The position numbers and the translations under genes are program-made. 64,000 nt of DNA from Ricinus communis (lineage: Eukaryota > Streptophyta > Magnoliopsida > Malpighiales > Euphorbiaceae), in NCBI RefSeq assembly GCF_019578655.1, contig NC_063263.1, positions 18,165,001-18,229,000 on the forward strand, written 5' to 3'. Positions 13,270 to 25,269 of the stretch are shown in pieces (positions within the stretch are counted from its first letter, which is position 1; every line of letters begins with the position of its first letter). The notes under the pieces were generated by a model. The model did not search any database and was not told the DNA's origin. It saw only the letters and a list, made by a program, of their open reading frames with translations.

Positions 13270-14583
13270 TTAAAAGCTCGTACCACTTAAATACAATCCT
13301 ATACAAGACAGAGCAAGAATCAAGCTCTGTAATCCGTTAATGGTAGCTCTAGCTCCAGTTCCAGATTTAACATCTTCTCTAAAACCCGGCGGTGATGATA
13401 AATGCGAAGGTTGTTGATCGGATCCAGGAGAAGTCTCTGGCGAGAACGAAACATCCGGCGGTTGAGCACTATCCATTACAGCATTTCCAGGTTTACTAGG
13501 AACCATTGGGTTCTTCCCAAATATTTCTCTGGGCAACAAAACTTTCGACACCCCAAAAATCGCCACTGGATTCTGATCAAAAACAGTCTGTGTAACCGAT
13601 GCCTGTACTATTCCTGTATCGATTGCGACGGACCCATTAACTCTGGATATGTTCAGAGTGTAGCTTCCGGCTCCAGTAGCTTCAGTAGCTAATGTGGGCT
13701 GAAGTGGGTTTACAATTGACTCGAGAGAACCCAATGGATAATATGAATGCAAAACATGAAATTTCAAGACCACAGCTTTTTTCTCAGCTGGTAAAGACTG
13801 TAAATTTACAGTCCCAGGCAGATCTGAAAAGGCAGCGTCAGTTGGTACAAATAGAGTGATTCCAGCTCCTCTTTCATCAGCTTCGAATTCATCAACAACC
13901 CCAGATGCCGATAACATCGATGCCGCCACAAAGAAATTGTGTCCATCGACTAATGCCTTTGTTATGTTTAACCCTAATGGCGGCCGTGTCTCTGATGCCA
14001 TTAGATTAAACCCATCAGGGACCAAAAGGGAGTTCACAGATAAAATGGTAATATTGTACGGAAGGGTTTTTATTAGAGACAGAACCGTTGCGTTTGATGA
14101 TGAAAAAGGCGAAGGAGAATTAATAGTGACGGTATTTGTGAGTGAGTTTCTGGTGATGTTAACCGTACCAGAATTAGACGACGCACGGCCCGTAGTCTGA
14201 AAGAGGGTCGTCACTAGAACCCCAGAAGGAGGGATCTGGTGAAGGTCGGACCATGAGAAGTACTGTAAAAGGACGTGGTAGCGGAGGAGGTCGGCGAGGG
14301 AGAAAGGAGAGAGGTGGCGCGTGAAGTCGACGGAGGCAGAGAGATAGGAATTGGGTACTGCCAAAAGAGTGAGAGAAGAGCGACGGGTGAGCTCAGAAGT
14401 TAAGGAAGGAGCGGAGGAAAGAAGGGCAGTGAAGGAAGACAAGTCTGGGAATGAAGAGAGAAGAGCGGTGATGTTAATGGCAACAATAGGGGTGGTGGTG
14501 GAGGAGATGGAGATGGAGAGGAGGAGTAAATACGTGAATGTGATGGGGGTAAAATGGGAAATGGAACAAGTCCTTGGTGCCAT
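13270..14583 (-). CDS. FLA4: Fasciclin-like arabinogalactan protein, FLA4/SOS5 type
   Basis: Intronless gene for a predicted 437-residue cell-surface proteoglycan. The start was set at 14583 because the ten codons upstream (from 14613) are basic and would precede the signal peptide. Residues 1-35 form a hydrophobic signal peptide. Two fasciclin (FAS1) domains lie at about 36-188 (LTLLAVPNSYL, YHVLLQYF) and 205-352 (ITLFVPTDAAFSDLP, VLKFHVLHSYY). A Pro/Ser-rich arabinogalactan-type stretch lies at about 374-400. A hydrophobic C-terminal tail at about 412-437 fits a GPI-anchor signal. Seven N-glycosylation sequons are visible. Blocks such as ERGAGITLFVPTD and NLQSLPAE closely match my memory of Arabidopsis FLA4/SOS5, a single-exon gene acting in root cell expansion, salt response and cell-wall adhesion. 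Length fits that subgroup. Family is certain; orthology to FLA4 is likely. Confidence 0.93.
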   Translation of the reverse strand: MAPRTCSISHFTPITFTYLLLLSISISSTTTPIVAINITALLSSFPDLSSFTALLSSAPSLTSELTRRSSLTLLAVPNSYLSASVDFTRHLSPFSLADLLRYHVLLQYFSWSDLHQIPPSGVLVTTLFQTTGRASSNSGTVNITRNSLTNTVTINSPSPFSSSNATVLSLIKTLPYNITILSVNSLLVPDGFNLMASETRPPLGLNITKALVDGHNFFVAASMLSASGVVDEFEADERGAGITLFVPTDAAFSDLPGTVNLQSLPAEKKAVVLKFHVLHSYYPLGSLESIVNPLQPTLATEATGAGSYTLNISRVNGSVAIDTGIVQASVTQTVFDQNPVAIFGVSKVLLPREIFGKNPMVPSKPGNAVMDSAQPPDVSFSPETSPGSDQQPSHLSSPPGFREDVKSGTGARATINGLQSLILALSCIGLYLSGTSF

Positions 14584-14810
14584 TTTTATTTTTTTTTGGG
14601 GTCCTCTCTGCAAGAAGAAATGGTTTTCTTTTCTAGCAGAGAGAAAGAGAATGAGAAAGAGAAAGCAGTGAATGAGAGAGTGGTGTGTAGTGTAGCTATT
14701 AGTGAGAGTAAAAGAAGATGATGTTGAATATTTGTTTTTGATGATAAATGATGCTAATGATGTGGATATATTGAAAATTAATTTCTTTTGTTTTATTATT
14801 TTTTTTCTCT

Positions 14811-14820
14811 TCTATATATT
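14811..14820 (-). promoter_or_regulatory. Possible TATA box of the FLA4-like gene
   Basis: On the minus strand this reads AATATATAGA, about 230 bases upstream of the chosen start codon. The stretch between it and the ATG is rich in C and T on the minus strand, as plant 5' leaders often are. In such AT-rich DNA the match could be chance. Confidence 0.3.
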
Positions 14821-14929
14821 GAATATTCCTTCTTCACTCGCCTTCAAGTCTTCATTGCATTGCACTTGCTCTCTTTTTTCCATTGTTTTATTGCTGAAAT
14901 ACTACCTATCCAGTTATCCAAATTGAATG

Positions 14930-17900
14930 GAAAAAAGCAAGCATTTCAACTATATTTATAGTCTAATATTTTTATAAAATTAATTTTAATTTTAAAATAT
15001 TAAAAATAACTCAATAACAAAATATATCACATAAAATGGATAAAAACACATATTTAATAGGATATATTTTAAATTTTATAACTACTTTATTTATATTCTT
15101 TGTTTAACAGTAGAATGAATTATAGCAAAAACAATTAAGAAAAGATTTATGTATTACATTTCAGCTTAATATTAAAACATACATATTTAATATGATCAAA
15201 TGTTTATATGAGTATTTACTTATAAGATTACTTATTATATATAGAAGAGGCTGAAGGATCCTTCTCCAAATACTTCTGTGTACTTCCGTCAACAAAAATT
15301 GATATTGGTTATGAATAAGGGTGAATGTGGTTCGTGGCTAAATGGTGGAAGGATTTTGGATTGGGGCGGATGTGAGTGGTTTTGCATAAATAAGGTAAGT
15401 AAAAGCTTCATGTGAAGAAGAGCAATGAGGAATAAGTGAGCATTTGCATTTGTATTTTTGTTCGTGTAAAGGAGTTTGTCTTTGGAGTTGAAAATTTAGA
15501 GGTAAGAGTGGGAGCCATTATGAGAAAGGATGGCAATGAAATATTGTTATAAGGATGGCTCCCACTTTCATTAAGCATTCCAATTCAAGATATCAATATT
15601 CCTTCCCACCCACCGCATATATGCTCACTGCTAACTGCTAAATTAGAGAATAGGAATTCCACTAGCTATACAGACGAAATTACATATGTGCGAGTTTTAA
15701 TTTAAAACTTTCACCTAATATATATTATATTAGCTCTCTAACTGCATCAAAATTCTTTTTATGAAATTTATTAGGTGTAAATTGTTTTAATGTATTATAT
15801 TTAGTTTAGAGATAAATATATATTTTTATTTAAAAAAAAAAATTAAATTCAATCATTTTTATCTCATTTATAACTAAAAAATTATATAATCGTTTAAATA
15901 TAAAAATTAGATCAAATACATTTTCACAATAAAATAACACATCAAATAAATAATTTAATTAACACTTTACATATTAGATTATATGTTAATTCGTTTTATC
16001 TTTCCTCTAGTTTATGTGCATTATAATAAGTTCAATCATATAAATCTATTTAAAATTATTCAATGTGATTATCGAGTCAAAGCATTTGCCCGTGCGTGCT
16101 TTCTTTAATATCTAATAATCATGTATTAGTTAAGTCACCAATGGAGAGGCGCTTTACAGAGTTCAGAGTTAGTGATGCAAAGCCATTCTTAAACAAAATA
16201 TTTATATTTTAAAAAATTAAACTCCAACACTAATTTAATTATGCAATAAAAATATAATAACTCAATCAATATATTAACATTAATTTTATCAAAGAATAGT
16301 GATATATAATAGCACACTCGAACTTTAGAAATAATGAATAGTTTGTGGCCATGTTAGGGGCAATGATCGTCGCCCATTCATACGCACAAGGAAGTTCGTC
16401 CTATTAGAATTTTGATTAAGATGGTTTATTTATTTTAGCTTAAGAAATTTAATATTATAATAAAATTTCCTTATAGTCATAAACTTAAAACTAGATAAAA
16501 TTTATGATTATGAAGAAGTTATAATTTAATAAAGCTTTGAGTGCTAATTCTTTTAAAAAAAAAACTTAATACTTCATTTTGTTTGTAAAATAATAAAAAC
16601 TAGAGGCAAGATATGTAAATATTTCATCTTATTATATAAATAAGATTATTGAGACAAGATAATAGCATAGTAAAATAAAACATAAAACAAAATATAGCAT
16701 AAGATTTATTTATAAAAATTATATATAAGAATATTACTATACAAAAAAATATTTTCTTAAAACAGAATTTAAAATATTTATAATTTATTACGATAAAGAG
16801 TATTTTTATTTGTAACTGGCATAAATTAGAACCATAATATTTTATTACTATATAGAAATTATTTATAAATAAAATATCATTATAGTAAAGTTTTACTGGA
16901 TTTAGCTTTTTAACTGTCATAGATTATAAAAATTCTATATCAAATACAATATTGGTAAATTAAAAGTGATAAAAATATTTCTTTTAAAATTCTAATGATA
17001 TTTGAATCCTGACATTTTTAACAGTAGTCACATTTTAGGGCATTATATAGAAATTATTAATTATTATTATTATTATTTATTATTATTATATATCACTCTA
17101 ATTCTTATTTAAAACATGATAGGTTTTAAATTCTTGAAATTTTAATTTTATTTTATTTTATTGAGTTTTTATCAAGAATTTAATAATTTTTAGTCAAAAT
17201 AAAAATAAAATATAAAATTTAAAAAAATAAATTAAAATTTTATAAAAATAAATATTAAATAAAAAATTTAAAAATTGAACGTAATAAAACTGAAAAGGTG
17301 AAGCTTTATACTTGGTTAGAATTTATAAAATAATTTGTATTATATAAAAAAATAAAGATAATAAATTTAAAATAATATTTCGATATAATATAATCTATTA
17401 ATATTTATTTAATAATTTAAAATTTATTTTAAATTTTTATTTATTTTATTAAATTTTAATTAATTTATAATTAATTCTGTATAAATATAATTATATAAAA
17501 TTTTAAATTAATTTTTATTTTATTTTAAAATATATAAAATATAAATTTAGAAATAAATAATATAAATTTAATAAAATACAATATTAAAATATATAACTGC
17601 ATTTTGTCTACCATTTATCAAAGATAAAGTAATTGGGGCCGCGATTGGGTACAAACACATTCACTGTTTAACTATGCAGAGGAACCCGCCTGCTATGGAA
17701 ACAGTTGTAAAACAGCAAGTCTTGGGGATTGCCGTCTGAGACACTCCCCCAGTAAGTAGCATGACGCAAACCCTATTATGAGCCTTTCTTCTTCTCTTTA
17801 TTTATTTATTTATTTCTTACACTTTATCCCCTCACTTCTTTCTAATTCCTTGTCACAATTTTTGGTTACGTCCTCAACTTCCGCCAAAACACTTTCTGGT

Positions 17901-19130
17901 TCCCTTTTGAGCTCTGATCCCCCCGAATTTTTTTGAACAATATCCCCCGATTTCATTCATCAATCATTTTCCCAACGCCTAAATCCCACTTATTTTTAAA
18001 TATAAAATTCAGTCTAAATTATATTAAATTGAAAATATTTATATCAAATATTTGGTTTGATTAAATTGCTGGTAATCAGGTAATTTTCTTCTTTTTTGAC
18101 AATATCAGTAGGCACAGTAAAGGTTACTGATGACAATACAATAATTACTCAATGGGTTTGGTTCACTATTAATAATTTTAAAATTTTAAAAAAAATCAAT
18201 TTAGTCTCTAATTCAGGACTTAATTTCAATTTAGTCTTTCTTGTGCTCTTTATTACTTTAAGTGTAATTTATTCTCTCAAATAAGCATTAAAATGAGCCA
18301 AGAGTTTATATTTTTTTGCTAGATTAACCTAAAAGTATAAATGAATTAAATTAAGCCAATTTATAAATTTAGGAGCTAAACTATAATATATTCATTAAAT
18401 ATTTAGTCGTTAATATAGCCAAATGTGTTACAAGTACACATTAATTCTATAAAAAAATATAAATACCTTTTTAAAAATATCTTATTTAGAATTATTATAC
18501 TTATTATAAATGTATTATTATATGAATATATTATTATTATTATTATTTTAATTTTAATTTTAATAATTTATTAATATAATATGATATTAAATTAGTTAAT
18601 ATATAAAATGATTAGTTATCAACTAATACAAAATGTTATTCTTATTTATTAAGAATTTTCATTTATTTATAAAACTTGGTTAACGGTATTTAAGATACTA
18701 TATAATTTACTTGTATAATTTTAAAATATATAATCAAATAAAACTTATATATAAATTCATTAGCAATCTATTTAATATATAAAATTAATAAATTATAATA
18801 ATAAAAATTATATATTAGTAAATAGTCTATCTTTTTTAGAAAAGTTAATAGTCTATATTTTTTAAAAAACATAATTCTTCATTATAGGCTGGTATTTTAG
18901 CAAAACTTTTTATCTAATCTCTTATTACGTTTATGAAAAGATATTTTATAAAAATATCTTTTTGATTTTTAAAAGTTTGTTTTTCATTTATTTGTTTAGA
19001 TACAAACTCTACATGCGTTTACGACTTCATCGAAATTTCAACCATATATAACTAATTTATTATTTATTTTTATCTAGAATTTTAAATATATATATTCTAT
19101 ATATGTATATTAATTTTTAAATTTTAAATT
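14930..19130. other. Very AT-rich intergenic DNA
   Basis: No gene is visible. AT content is extreme from about 16.2 kb onward, with long runs of A and T and TTATTA repeats near 17055-17095 and 18530-18550. Two less AT-rich patches stand out: 15240-15640 and 17630-17960. At about 18195-18390, a phrase resembling TTTAGTCTCTAATT and a later phrase resembling its inverse suggest an old short transposon, but the ends are not clear. Confidence 0.55.
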
Positions 19131-19814
19131 TTTTTTGACATGCTTACTTAATTTTTGGCATATAGAATTTTCGTTTTGACATGTGTTTTACTTTTAACAT
19201 ATGAGATTCAAGTTTATATATAATTTTATAAATTTTTTATTAATTCATTGATTAATAAATTACATTCCTGATTAACTCTAATATTATATTAATTAATAGA
19301 TAATTTCTTAATCTGATAATTATACTAGTATTATCCTAAGAAATAGTAGCACAGATCTCTAATACTATTTTAACTAATAAATAGTTTACTAATAAGATAA
19401 TGATATTAAATATATTTTAAAAATAGTATATTAATTATATTTAATATATATCGACTACATTTTTATAATTAGATAATAATTCTAATATAGAAAATAACAT
19501 TTTAAAATTATATTTCTAATATAATATTTAATAATAAATTAATTTTTAATTATATAATAGATTTTTAATTTTGATATATTAATTTATAATATTAAAATTA
19601 ATTAATAAATAAATTTTATATTATTGTTAATAAAATTTAAAAATTTTAAAAAATTAAGAACATTCAATAATAGTTAATTTGTTATTAATTCTTAAAATTT
19701 TATAAAGTAATGTTAAATATTAGAAATTATATTAGATTATATTTATCAACTTGATTTTATAATTAAAATAATAATAAAATGATTAATATATATTAATTTA
19801 TAAAACTTAAAAAT
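19131..19814. repeat. Diverged direct repeat, copy 1
   Basis: This unit opens with a recognisable header: TGACATG, then TTAATTTTTGGCATA, then CATATGAGATTCAAGTTTATA. A very AT-rich body follows. The same header starts again at 19815, and the body recurs at about 20370-20887. For example, the phrase near 19670 (AATAGTTAATTTGTTATTA) has a counterpart near 20752, and both bodies end with a similar stretch running into AAAATAATAATA. Divergence is substantial, so the duplication is old. No coding potential is seen. Confidence 0.6.
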
Positions 19815-20887
19815 TTTTTGACACGTGTGCTTAATTTTTGACACATAATTTTTATTTTGACATGTGTGTTATTTTTGACTCATGAGACTCAAATTTATAT
19901 ATAATTTTATAGTTTTTTTATTAATTTATTAATTAGTAAGCTGGGACGACACTGACACTGAGAGACGAAAGCTATGAGAGCAAATGTTGAAGCTGAAGCA
20001 GCTACTTTCGAAGTAACAAAAAGAAAAGCAAGGACTGGAGTTGGGAGAGTTTCTTTTATTTCGCGCAGGTTATATAGAGAACGGATTTAGTATTTGGATA
20101 CATCTCAGAAATTATTCCATCGAATGTATTCTCTCCTAGCGCCAGGAACCACCTAATTATCTATTTTCTTTATGGAGAAAAAGAAAATTAAGAAACCCGC
20201 AGATATCGGTAAAAGTATTGGATGGTAGCTCTTTTCCTTTGATCTCTTTTCTACGCTTGTTCCTGTGAGAAAGAATTATGGCTTCGTCAAAAGACCAAAA
20301 TAAATAATTTTTTTAGCCTTTATAAAAGGAAAATTGATTCTAAAGAACCCTTACTATTTATAATTAAACACTCATTCTAATCCTAAGAATAACATTTTAA
20401 TAATAAATTAGTTTCCTAATTAGATAATGATTAGTTTTCTAAGTATATAATAATTATTTTTCTAATTAAATGATTATTCTAAAAAATATTATAGTAATTA
20501 TATTTCGATATTATATTAACTAATAAATTAGTTTTATAATTAGATAATAATTCTAATTATAGAAAATAATATTTTTAATATTATATTCACTAATAAATTA
20601 ATATTTAATTATATAATAATTTCTAATTCTAAAAAAATAGTAATATCAATTATATTAATAATTTATATAATATAGGATTAATAAATAAATATTTTAAAAA
20701 TAATTTTATATTAGCACACTAATAAAATTCTAAAAAATAAATACATTAAAAAATAGTTAATTTACTATTATTTTTTAAAATATTATAAATTAATAATAAA
20801 AATTAAATATTAATATTAAATATTAAAAATTGTATTAAATTATATCTATAAATTTAATTTTATAACCAAAATAATAATAGTGGCCAT
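19815..20887. repeat. Diverged direct repeat, copy 2, with an inserted island
   Basis: Second copy of the 19131-19814 unit. Its header (TTTGACACGTGTGCTTAATTTT, read in two parts) matches copy 1 well until about 19940. The AT-rich body resumes near 20350 and continues to 20887. The extra length relative to copy 1 is explained by the sequence between these points, which has no counterpart in copy 1. Confidence 0.55.
19941..20350. other. Less AT-rich island inside repeat copy 2
   Basis: About 0.4 kb of clearly different base composition sits inside the AT-rich repeat. It starts near CTGGGACGACACTGACACTG and holds a short plus-strand reading frame (from 19974, about 38 codons, including RTGVGRVSF). 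No domain is recognisable. I could not find terminal repeats or a target duplication. It could be an insertion, or a piece of the ancestral unit lost from copy 1. Confidence 0.45.
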
Positions 20888-21249
20888 ATAACGCATGAAT
20901 AAACGATTAATTTTTATAATTTAAGACAACATATGCATAAGATATTTATATACATGTGCTATACGCTACACATCACTTGTAAATTTGGTTGGCCTTAAAA
21001 AATTCTCAATTGATTATCTTATATATAATTAATACTATTATATTAATATTAAATTTCAACTGAATATTTTATTACTATTTATGCCCAAATAATTTAATTT
21101 ACTAAATATGTATTAAAATAAATGTTAAACAATATCTAATAAATAATAATGTATTCCAAATATTATATAATATCATATTATCATTAATTTTATATTATTG
21201 TAAATAATTATTGTTAAAAGACAATATGTTGATTGATTGACCCGTACAA

Positions 21250-21299
<50 letters not shown>

Positions 21300-21303
21300 C
21301 TTA
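20888..21303. other. AT-rich spacer before the chromovirus
   Basis: AT-rich DNA with no gene, ending in the (AT)n run that abuts the retrotransposon insertion site. Confidence 0.6.
21252..21295. repeat. (AT)n microsatellite
   Basis: A perfect AT dinucleotide run of about 22 units, ending roughly 12 bases before the left end of the chromovirus insertion. Confidence 0.95.
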
Positions 21304-21307
21304 CTTT
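21304..21307. repeat. Left target-site duplication of the chromovirus (CTTT)
   Basis: CTTT directly precedes the element end TGATACG and is matched by CTTT at 30607-30610 directly after the other end. A fifth T on the right would pair with the element's first T on the left, so a 5 bp duplication with one base lost is also possible. Confidence 0.55.
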
Positions 21308-21412
21308 TGATACGAATTCGAACCGGATACGTTCAGACACCAAGATAAGTAATGGTGAGAAAATCAAACTGATAAATGCTCTCCCTATTTAAGAGGAAGC
21401 ACCCTTACCAAT
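21308..21412 (-). repeat. 3' terminal 105 bp of the chromovirus LTR, inverted relative to gag
   Basis: Nearly identical (one mismatch noticed) to 29732-29836, the terminal part of the complete LTR, and in the same orientation as it. On the minus strand it ends in GTATCA. It abuts the gag start codon directly, which is not a normal element layout. The last two bases overlap the ATG of gag. Confidence 0.9.
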
Positions 21413-23195
21413 GTCATCTAAACCATCATTGACTTTGGAAAATTTAGCTTATACATTGAGAGATGTAGTAGAACATATGACAAAACAATTTCAAAAATAA
21501 GATGACAAATTAACTAGGTTATTGAATGATATGCCTAAAACGTCTAAAGGGGGTGGTTCTGATAATGACCAAGAAAGTGAGTCTAAAGGGTCTAGACATA
21601 ATCTCCAACCCAAAATTGACACTAATTTGGATAGCATTAAGATGAAAATACCATCTTTTCATGGTAAGAGTGACCTTGAAGTTTATTTGGAGTGGGAAAA
21701 TAAGGTTGAAAGGGTTTTTGAATGTCATAACTATAGTGAGTCTAAAAATGTTAAACTTGCTGTTGTTGAATTTTGTGATTATACTGCCATTTGGTGGGAT
21801 CAATTGGTGAGTGGTCGTAGGCGTCATGGGGAACACGAAGTTGGTTCATGGGATGAGGTTAAACACATTATGCATAAAAGGTTTGTGCCATCGCACTACC
21901 AAAGGGATTTGTACAACAAGTTACAAAATCTAGTACAAGGTAGTAAGAGTGTTGAGCAGTATTGGCAATCTATGGAGATAGCTATGATTATAGCAAATAT
22001 AGATGAGGATAGGGAAGCCACAATGGCAAGATTTTTGCATGGTTTGAATCGTGATATTGCTAACATAATTAAATTGCAGCATTATGTAGAGATGGAGGAT
22101 ATGTTGCACGTGGCCATAAAGGTGGAAAAGTAATTAAAAACCAAGAGCAGAAGTGCTGCCCCTAGCTCAAAATGGAGTAACGCATGGAAATGGAGCAACC
22201 AGCCCCCTAACAAGGGTCATGAGGCATCAAAGGACATCAAGCCAGCCCCTAAATTTAATGTTAACACTAAACCAACGACGCAAAGTGACCTCAAATCAAA
22301 GAAAGTGCAATGCTTCAAGTGTTTGGGGTATGGACATATATCTTCCCAATGTCCAAACAAGCGAACCATGGCAATTCGAGGTGGTGAAGTGGTCTTTGAG
22401 AGTGATGAAGAATCCGAACCAGGTGAGGAGGATTACCTATACATGCCTGAGTTGGAAGAATGTGATGATGTGCAATTGGGTGAGGTTAGTAATGTACTTA
22501 TAACTTTTAGAGCTCTTAATTTACAACCTATTGATGATGACGCTCAAAGGGAAAACATATTCTATACTACATGTAAAGTACAAAACCATGATGCTAATTG
22601 TAGTTTAATCATTGATGGGGGTATTTGTACTAATGTAGCCAGTACTATGATGGTTGATAAACTTAGACTTCCAACTATTAAGCATCCTAAGCCATACACC
22701 TTGCAATGGCTTAATGATCAAAGTGGGATTAGAGTTACTAAGCAAGTACGGATTGCATTTAGTGTAAAGAAGTATAATGATGAGGTATTATGTGATTTCG
22801 TTCCCATGCAAGCATGTCATATGTTGCTAGGTAGACCATGGTTATATGATAGATATGTAATTCATAATGGTCAAACCAATGCATATTCTCTTGTAATGGA
22901 TGGAAAACCGTATGTTTTGGCACCATTAAGTCCTAAAGAAGTTTGTGAATTACAAAAAGTTGTAAAGGACCGAATGGAAGCATATGAGAAAGAAAAAAGA
23001 AAGTGTGAGAGTGCATATGAAAAAGAAAAGGTGCACAAGCAAAAGGGGAGTTGTGTGGAAAATAATGAGGGGCGAGAGCAACGAGTGGTAAAAGGAGAGT
23101 TTAGCGAGGGTTTGCGCAAGAATGTGAGCAAAAGAACGAGTAAGGCGCAAGAAAAAGGGGAGGCAAGCGAGAAAAAAAGTGAGTTTCTTAGTTAG
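21411..23195 (+). pseudogene. Chromovirus gag and protease region, nonsense-mutated
   Basis: Gag packages the element's RNA and the protease processes the polyprotein. The frame opens at 21411 (MSSKPSLTL) and is stopped by TAA at 21498-21500 and again at 22131-22133, but continues in the same frame after each stop. A gag capsid-like region covers about 21640-22130 (LEWENKVERVFECHNYSE, YWQSMEIAM). A CCHC zinc knuckle, CFKCLGYGHISSQC, lies at 22311-22352. An aspartic protease active-site region, IIDGG followed by CTNVAS, lies at about 22608-22640; the residue after DGG is Ile where I would expect Ser. Low-complexity Lys/Glu sequence follows to a stop at 23195. An indel in the A run at 23172-23178 probably shifts the frame into pol. 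Confidence 0.85.
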
Positions 23196-23625
23196 AGAGC
23201 GAGACATGAGAAATGCTTTGAGTGAAAATAGGCAAGTACTTGTACTTATGTACAAGAAGACTTTATTTAACATTAATAATCTTAACTCTTCTCTTCCTAG
23301 TGTGTTTGTAAGTGTTTTGCAGGAATATGACGATGTGTTTCCCGAGGAGTTACCTAGTGGGTTGCCACCACTAAGAGGGATAGAGCACCAAATTGACTTT
23401 GTGCCGGGGTCATCCATTCCAAATAGACCAGCCTATAGAGTCGATCCCGAGGAGACCAAAGAGCTGTAACGCCAAGTTGAGGAACTACTAAGTAAAGGTT
23501 ATGTTAGGGAAAGTCTTAGCCCATGTACTGTTCCTGTTTTGTTAGTCCCTAAGAAAGATGGGTCTTGGCGTATGTGTGTTGATTGTCGTGCAATTAACAA
23601 GATTACCATTAAATATCGTCATCCT
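23179..23625 (+). pseudogene. Chromovirus pol, N-terminal reverse transcriptase part (interrupted)
   Basis: This is the protease-RT linker and the first part of reverse transcriptase. Typical chromovirus phrases are present: EYDDVFPEELPSGLPP, SIPNRPAYR, then [19 protein letters not shown]. The frame is shifted by one relative to the gag/protease frame. A TAA at 23467-23469 stands where the family has a Gln codon; the frame continues after it. At 23625 the gene is cut by the solo-LTR insertion. The reading frame resumes in phase at 26257 once the insert and one copy of its 5 bp duplication are discounted. Confidence 0.88.
23621..23625. repeat. Left target-site duplication of solo LTR 1 (ATCCT)
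   Basis: ATCCT is repeated exactly at 26252-26256 on the other side of the insert. Confidence 0.92.
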
Positions 23626-24316
23626 TGTCACGACCCCACCCGTGGGCCCGTGACCGGCACTAGGGAATGGGTAGGCTTAAGGCCACCGAAACCCGTAGTA
23701 AGCCTGACACTCATTGATTTAAACAAATCTCATCTCAAATTAATATTATTAAAGCCACAATTTATCTTAACAGCTACATTCTACATAAATACTTCGGTCT
23801 GCCAGAAAAACTAGGCGAGACTTGAAACTCAGAAAATTTACAACTTATACATCTACTATTACTACTGCGGAGAATCTAAGATTTACCAATTTACATACCA
23901 AATCAAATACATCACCCGATGATGAAGGAGTCGGGTTACTGAATAAGAGTCGCGAGAGGACTAACAGTCACGAATCTGAAAAACAGTAAAAATGAGACTG
24001 TCAGTCTCGAGAGTGAGTTAAAATCAAATAATCTAGAGACTATTGCTTCTTCTAAAAAAAAAACATAGATTATTCAAATCAGTATATCAAACCATACTAT
24101 AATCATACCCTACTATTTCCTTCACATAAAATATTAATCATTCGAATCAAAATATCAACCATGCACGTAAATACAATCCATATTATAATCATACCACAAT
24201 AAATTAATAAATAAATAAATAAAAATATATTTTTACTTTTACGGGACGAGTGGCTCAGTAGAACCCTAACCCCAAATTCTAACAGCCATTTTGGCTCTCT
24301 TAATCCAATAAGACTG

Positions 24317-24475
24317 GCGCCCAGAGAGCAATGCTCGACCAGGGACCTTACCTCCAGTCTGATCACTTGAATTCCAAATAAGCCAGCGCCCAGAGAGCAA
24401 TGCTCGACCAGGGACCTTACCTCCGACAATTTACTCAAATCAGCCCAGAGAGCCATGCTCGACCAGGGCAAACCC
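24317..24475. repeat. Tandem repeat inside solo LTR 1 (three copies)
   Basis: Three copies of a block built on GCCCAGAGAGCAATGCTCGA followed by CCAGGG start at about 24317, 24386 and 24443, so the periods are about 69 and 55-57 bases. The inverse of this block also occurs two to three times in solo LTR 2 at about 55100-55260. Confidence 0.85.
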
Positions 24476-25269
24476 ATAAATATCTTATTACATGTCCATG
24501 ATCATTACCGGCATGTTCTACAAGCCACATTTCCCAAATCGCAATCACCACATTTAATAAATATTATTGTCTAAAGAATTCATTCAACTATATCAAAATA
24601 ACGATTAACAATTTTAAAGTAAGACATCATGCAACTCATGTGGAAAACTGATAATATTTGATATTATTATAACATTACTAATAATAATATTTATATTATC
24701 TTCAATAATCCAGTGAAATTATTTATGTTGCGATACTAATAACTATATTATGCATAAACTTTCAAAATAACATATTAAATTCAGACTTAGCAATAGTGCA
24801 ACGATTAAGTGACTTTAACTCACAGGTTTGGCGACCTCCTAGCTCTGCTCCGGTGCCTCGGTAGGAGCGAGCCGAACGAACTGAAAATCTAGTCACGGAA
24901 AACAATTTATCAAAACGATGAAACAATTATAATAGATCCTAGGTCTAGATTTCTAGGACCGACTGTCTAAGAATCTCGACTCAAGAACTACGGAAAATTC
25001 GGCAGAACCTCCCCTACAACACGAACATTACCCCCCGTAAAAACGGGTTCAGGACCTGCCAGAAAAATACTCTAAATACTTAACGATTCAAACAATAGGA
25101 GTCGGGTCCCCAAACTTCACTATTTCCCGACTCTGCCACACAGCACAAAAACACAACTATGGCAGGCAAACTGACAATTATTTATGACTCACAAAAATCA
25201 TCAAATACTCAATATAATCCAATAGACACGATTAAACCAAGAATTCCAAAATCAACGGGCCAAAGATAA

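Noticed and set aside
13402..14671. Plus-strand open frames of 96, 114 and 106 codons across the FLA4-like gene
   Set aside because: They lie antisense to a well-supported fasciclin-domain gene and show no domains.
21313..21330. GAATTCGAACC, the inverse of a tRNA B box
   Set aside because: It is part of the chromovirus LTR end (also at 29737). There is no A box or cloverleaf around it.
22871..23417. Long minus-strand open frames opposite gag-pol
   Set aside because: They are antisense shadows of the Lys/Glu-rich gag-protease region and have no domain of their own.
24317..24475. Regularly spaced repeats considered as a CRISPR-like array
   Set aside because: This is a plant genome, the spacing is uneven, there are only three copies, and the same blocks occur in another copy of the LTR family.
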